The translations under genes were made by a program, and so were the position numbers. DNA of 64,000 nt from Aquimarina mytili. Its GTDB lineage: Bacteria; Bacteroidota; Bacteroidia; Flavobacteriales; Flavobacteriaceae. Below are positions 61,908 to 64,000 of this stretch, in pieces. The stretch spans positions 744,001 through 808,000 of the forward strand of contig NZ_JAERQJ010000003.1 in the NCBI RefSeq assembly GCF_016735115.1, written 5' to 3'. The stretch's first letter is position 1. Every line of letters begins with the position of its first letter. The notes under the pieces were generated by a model. It made no database searches and was not told the origin of the DNA. It worked only from the letters and a program-made list of their open reading frames with translations.

Positions 61908-64000
61908 TTGAGAAAAAACATTGTTTTCATATCGGTTTTTATTATATCCTCCTTCATTTATTCGCAAAATGATCTTGGTTATACAAAAGTAGATAGCCTG
62001 GATGTATTACTAAAAACTTCTCAAAAACTAAGAACAGAAAATAACATGTATGAGGCTTTAGAACTTGCGTTTAAAGCTGTTACTTATGCTCAAAATCTTA
62101 ATCATAATCATTATTTATCCCATGCCTATTTCGCAATGGGAACTATTCAATATGAAATTATAGATTATGAAAATGCCAAAGCTCACATGTTAAAAGCATT
62201 AGAATACTCTGAAAAAACAGACTCCAAAAAATTATTGCCTTATATTCTACAGGGTCTAGCCAATATATACTATGACGACAATGGAGACTATGAAAATGCA
62301 CTGATTTACTATAAAAAAGGGGTAGAATTAGCTAAAAATAAGGTGCACATTAATAATTATCAAATTCCTTTAAATAATCTTATTTGGACCTATATGGATC
62401 TGGGAAAATTTGATGAAGCCGCCCCCTATCTTAAAGAAGCTGACAGTATTGACAAACTTATTCCGGATAGCATACAATTAGGCAGAACTTCCCTGTATCT
62501 TATGAGAGCCAGAAATTATGCACATCATGGCGATATTGAAAGCGCTAAAGAAAATTTTGAAAAAACATTTAAACTCTTAGAAGAAGAGGAAAAGTATTGG
62601 CTAAAGGGAAAAAGTTATTTTTATCAATATAGAGCCGAGATGTATCAGGATATTAAGGATTATCCTAATGCACTAAAAGATCTGAAAGAACTACAAAAAA
62701 ACGAGCGCAAAGTATTCGAAAATGCAAGAGTAAAGGATCAGGAAATCACAAAAATACGTTTTAAAGTTGATGAGTACGAGCGAGAACTAGAAGCTGCACA
62801 AAGAGAGAAATTATTACTACTTAATATCGATAAGAACAATAAAGTTATAATATATATTTCTTTAATCTGTCTTCTTTTATTAATAGGTACTGTGTTCTTC
62901 TATTATCGAGGATATCAATCTAAAAAGAAATCTAGTGAAACTCTTAGGCTTAAAAATATTGAATTAAACAAAGCTAAATCTGCAGCCGAAAAATTAAGTA
63001 AAATCAAGTCTCAATTTATATCAACGATTAGCCATGAACTTAGAACACCTTTATATGGTGTTATTGGAATTTCCTCTCTTTTGTTAGAAAACAATAAGGG
63101 TTCTAAAAATGATAAAGAACTCTTGAGTTCATTGAAGTTTTCTGCAGACTATTTGCTTAATTTGGTGAATAAAGTTTTAAAAATTAGTAAAATAGATTCT
63201 AAAAAAACAGAATTGGTTCAAACTCCAACCAGCCTACTTTCTTTATCAAAAAATATACTACGTTCTTTTGAGTATCAATCAAAAGAAAAGCAAAACGAAC
63301 TACTATTAGAGTATAACAATAATATCCCTAACTTAGTCCATATAGATTCGTTATGGGTGTCTGAAATTTTAATAAATTTGATTGGAAATGCTATAAAGTT
63401 TACCGAAAAAGGTAAAATATGGTTAAGAGTTATACTAAAGTATATCGATACCAAAAAGGTAAGGATACAATTTGAGGTTGAGGATACTGGAATTGGGATT
63501 CCAGAAGATCAAAAAGAATATATTTTCGAAGAGTTTTCGCAGGTTGGAAGTGTTTATGACAATAAACAAGGAACAGGTTTAGGTCTTTCTATTGTAAAAA
63601 ATCTACTACAACGCATGGATAGCAAAATCCATTTCGAGAGTAACAAAAATATCGGATCCAAATTTTATTTTGTTTTAAACTTACGGATTTGTGATCAATT
63701 GAATGCTGTAAGCGGTGATGCCAACGATTCAGAAATTACAACATCTTTAGGCTTTAAAATTTTAATCGCTGAGGACAATAAAATCAATCAGTTGGTCACC
63801 AAAAACTTATTAAAATCTATTGGCTGTAGTTGTTGTATTGCAGAAAATGGATCAGAAGCCCTTCAATTATTGAAAGAGCAACCTTTTGATTTGGTTTTAA
63901 TGGATATTAACATGCCAATTTTAGATGGTCTAACAGCAACCAAAAAAATTAGAGAATTTGATCAATCTACACCTATAATCGCTTTAACAGCATCAGAATT
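61908..64000 (+). CDS. TPR-containing hybrid histidine kinase (truncated by window end)
   Basis: At least 697 codons, open to the edge. A TTG start at 61908 is preferred: the frame is closed upstream at 61869 and contains no ATG before the signal peptide (RKNIVFISVFIISSFIYSQ). A periplasmic TPR region (residues about 25-290, e.g. YENAKAHMLKALEYSEK) is followed by a membrane helix (about 313-335), a HisKA box with His376 (TISHELRTPLYG), an HATPase domain (NLIGNAIKFTEKG, DTGIGIP, GTGLGLSIVKNL) and a receiver domain with Asp666 (LVLMDINMPILDG). Downstream domains such as an AraC output lie beyond the window. It is probably a two-component sensor of envelope or nutrient signals; no partner gene is seen. 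Confidence 0.85.
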   Translation, partial: MRKNIVFISVFIISSFIYSQNDLGYTKVDSLDVLLKTSQKLRTENNMYEALELAFKAVTYAQNLNHNHYLSHAYFAMGTIQYEIIDYENAKAHMLKALEYSEKTDSKKLLPYILQGLANIYYDDNGDYENALIYYKKGVELAKNKVHINNYQIPLNNLIWTYMDLGKFDEAAPYLKEADSIDKLIPDSIQLGRTSLYLMRARNYAHHGDIESAKENFEKTFKLLEEEEKYWLKGKSYFYQYRAEMYQDIKDYPNALKDLKELQKNERKVFENARVKDQEITKIRFKVDEYERELEAAQREKLLLLNIDKNNKVIIYISLICLLLLIGTVFFYYRGYQSKKKSSETLRLKNIELNKAKSAAEKLSKIKSQFISTISHELRTPLYGVIGISSLLLENNKGSKNDKELLSSLKFSADYLLNLVNKVLKISKIDSKKTELVQTPTSLLSLSKNILRSFEYQSKEKQNELLLEYNNNIPNLVHIDSLWVSEILINLIGNAIKFTEKGKIWLRVILKYIDTKKVRIQFEVEDTGIGIPEDQKEYIFEEFSQVGSVYDNKQGTGLGLSIVKNLLQRMDSKIHFESNKNIGSKFYFVLNLRICDQLNAVSGDANDSEITTSLGFKILIAEDNKINQLVTKNLLKSIGCSCCIAENGSEALQLLKEQPFDLVLMDINMPILDGLTATKKIREFDQSTPIIALTASE

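Noticed and set aside
1-64000. CRISPR arrays, rRNA or tRNA genes, IS elements, prophage
   Set aside because: I found no regularly spaced direct repeats, tRNA-like cloverleaf segments, rRNA sequence, transposase, integrase or phage structural genes.

Overview
The window is an AT-rich chromosomal segment from a member of the Bacteroidota, most likely a marine Flavobacteriaceae species (Aquimarina-like; the genus is a guess). Supporting signs are TAnnTTTG-type -7 promoter boxes (ahead of mfd, metG, sdhC, an ABC operon and a TetR operon), a Bacteroidota-type double-glycine peptide leader, a type IX secretion (T9SS) sorting domain, a succinate dehydrogenase with a single cytochrome b subunit, and paired DUF1800/DUF1501 genes. 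I see no rRNA, tRNA, CRISPR array, IS element or prophage. Gene density is high and the genes look intact, apart from one sensor-kinase gene cut by the right edge.

Layout. 1-6 kb: mfd, a membrane-anchored XRE regulator and a beta-lactamase-fold hydrolase. 6-12 kb (minus): an aldo/keto reductase, a small double-glycine leader peptide, and a tandem duplication of a two-gene unit (7TM-AraC regulator plus NHL beta-propeller lipoprotein). Both lipoprotein genes share an upstream 14-bp box next to a leader hairpin. 12-21 kb: yraN, an S66 LD-carboxypeptidase, the DUF1800/DUF1501 pair (the latter with both Tat-like and T9SS signals), metG and an HDAC-fold deacetylase. 21-24 kb: an orphan protein with weak ADP-ribosyltransferase-like motifs and a lysine-rich tail, a zinc-ribbon protein, two GIDE/BAM-like membrane paralogues and a CBS protein. 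24-28 kb: an M28 peptidase/membrane fusion and a YeeZ-like protein. 27-35 kb (minus): three DUF4386 proteins, a DUF2306 protein, an acyl-CoA-dehydrogenase-like protein, and an ABC/YtrA-type GntR/GIN-domain operon with a visible operator. 35-40 kb: a cyclase-family lipoprotein and sdhCAB. 40-45 kb: methionine aminotransferase, dinB, an NAD(P)-binding protein, a CYTH protein, an outer-membrane protein and a YCII-domain lipoprotein.

45-59 kb is the most notable region: an eleven-gene minus-strand operon headed by a TetR regulator. It encodes an acyl-CoA ligase, two SDRs, a biotin-dependent acyl-CoA carboxylase (both subunits), an enoyl-CoA hydratase homologue, a BKACE-type beta-keto acid cleavage enzyme, two acyl-CoA dehydrogenases (one fused to an SCP2 lipid-binding domain) and an aldehyde dehydrogenase. 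The gene content resembles the acyclic-terpene (Atu) and leucine/isovalerate (Liu) pathways, but a BKACE enzyme stands where a 3-hydroxyglutaryl-CoA lyase would be expected. It probably oxidises a branched acyl chain, possibly starting from an aldehyde or alcohol; the substrate cannot be read from the sequence. The window ends with pbpC and, divergently, a TPR-containing hybrid histidine kinase that starts at TTG.

All family assignments come from reading motifs and from memory of family sequences; no database search was possible.
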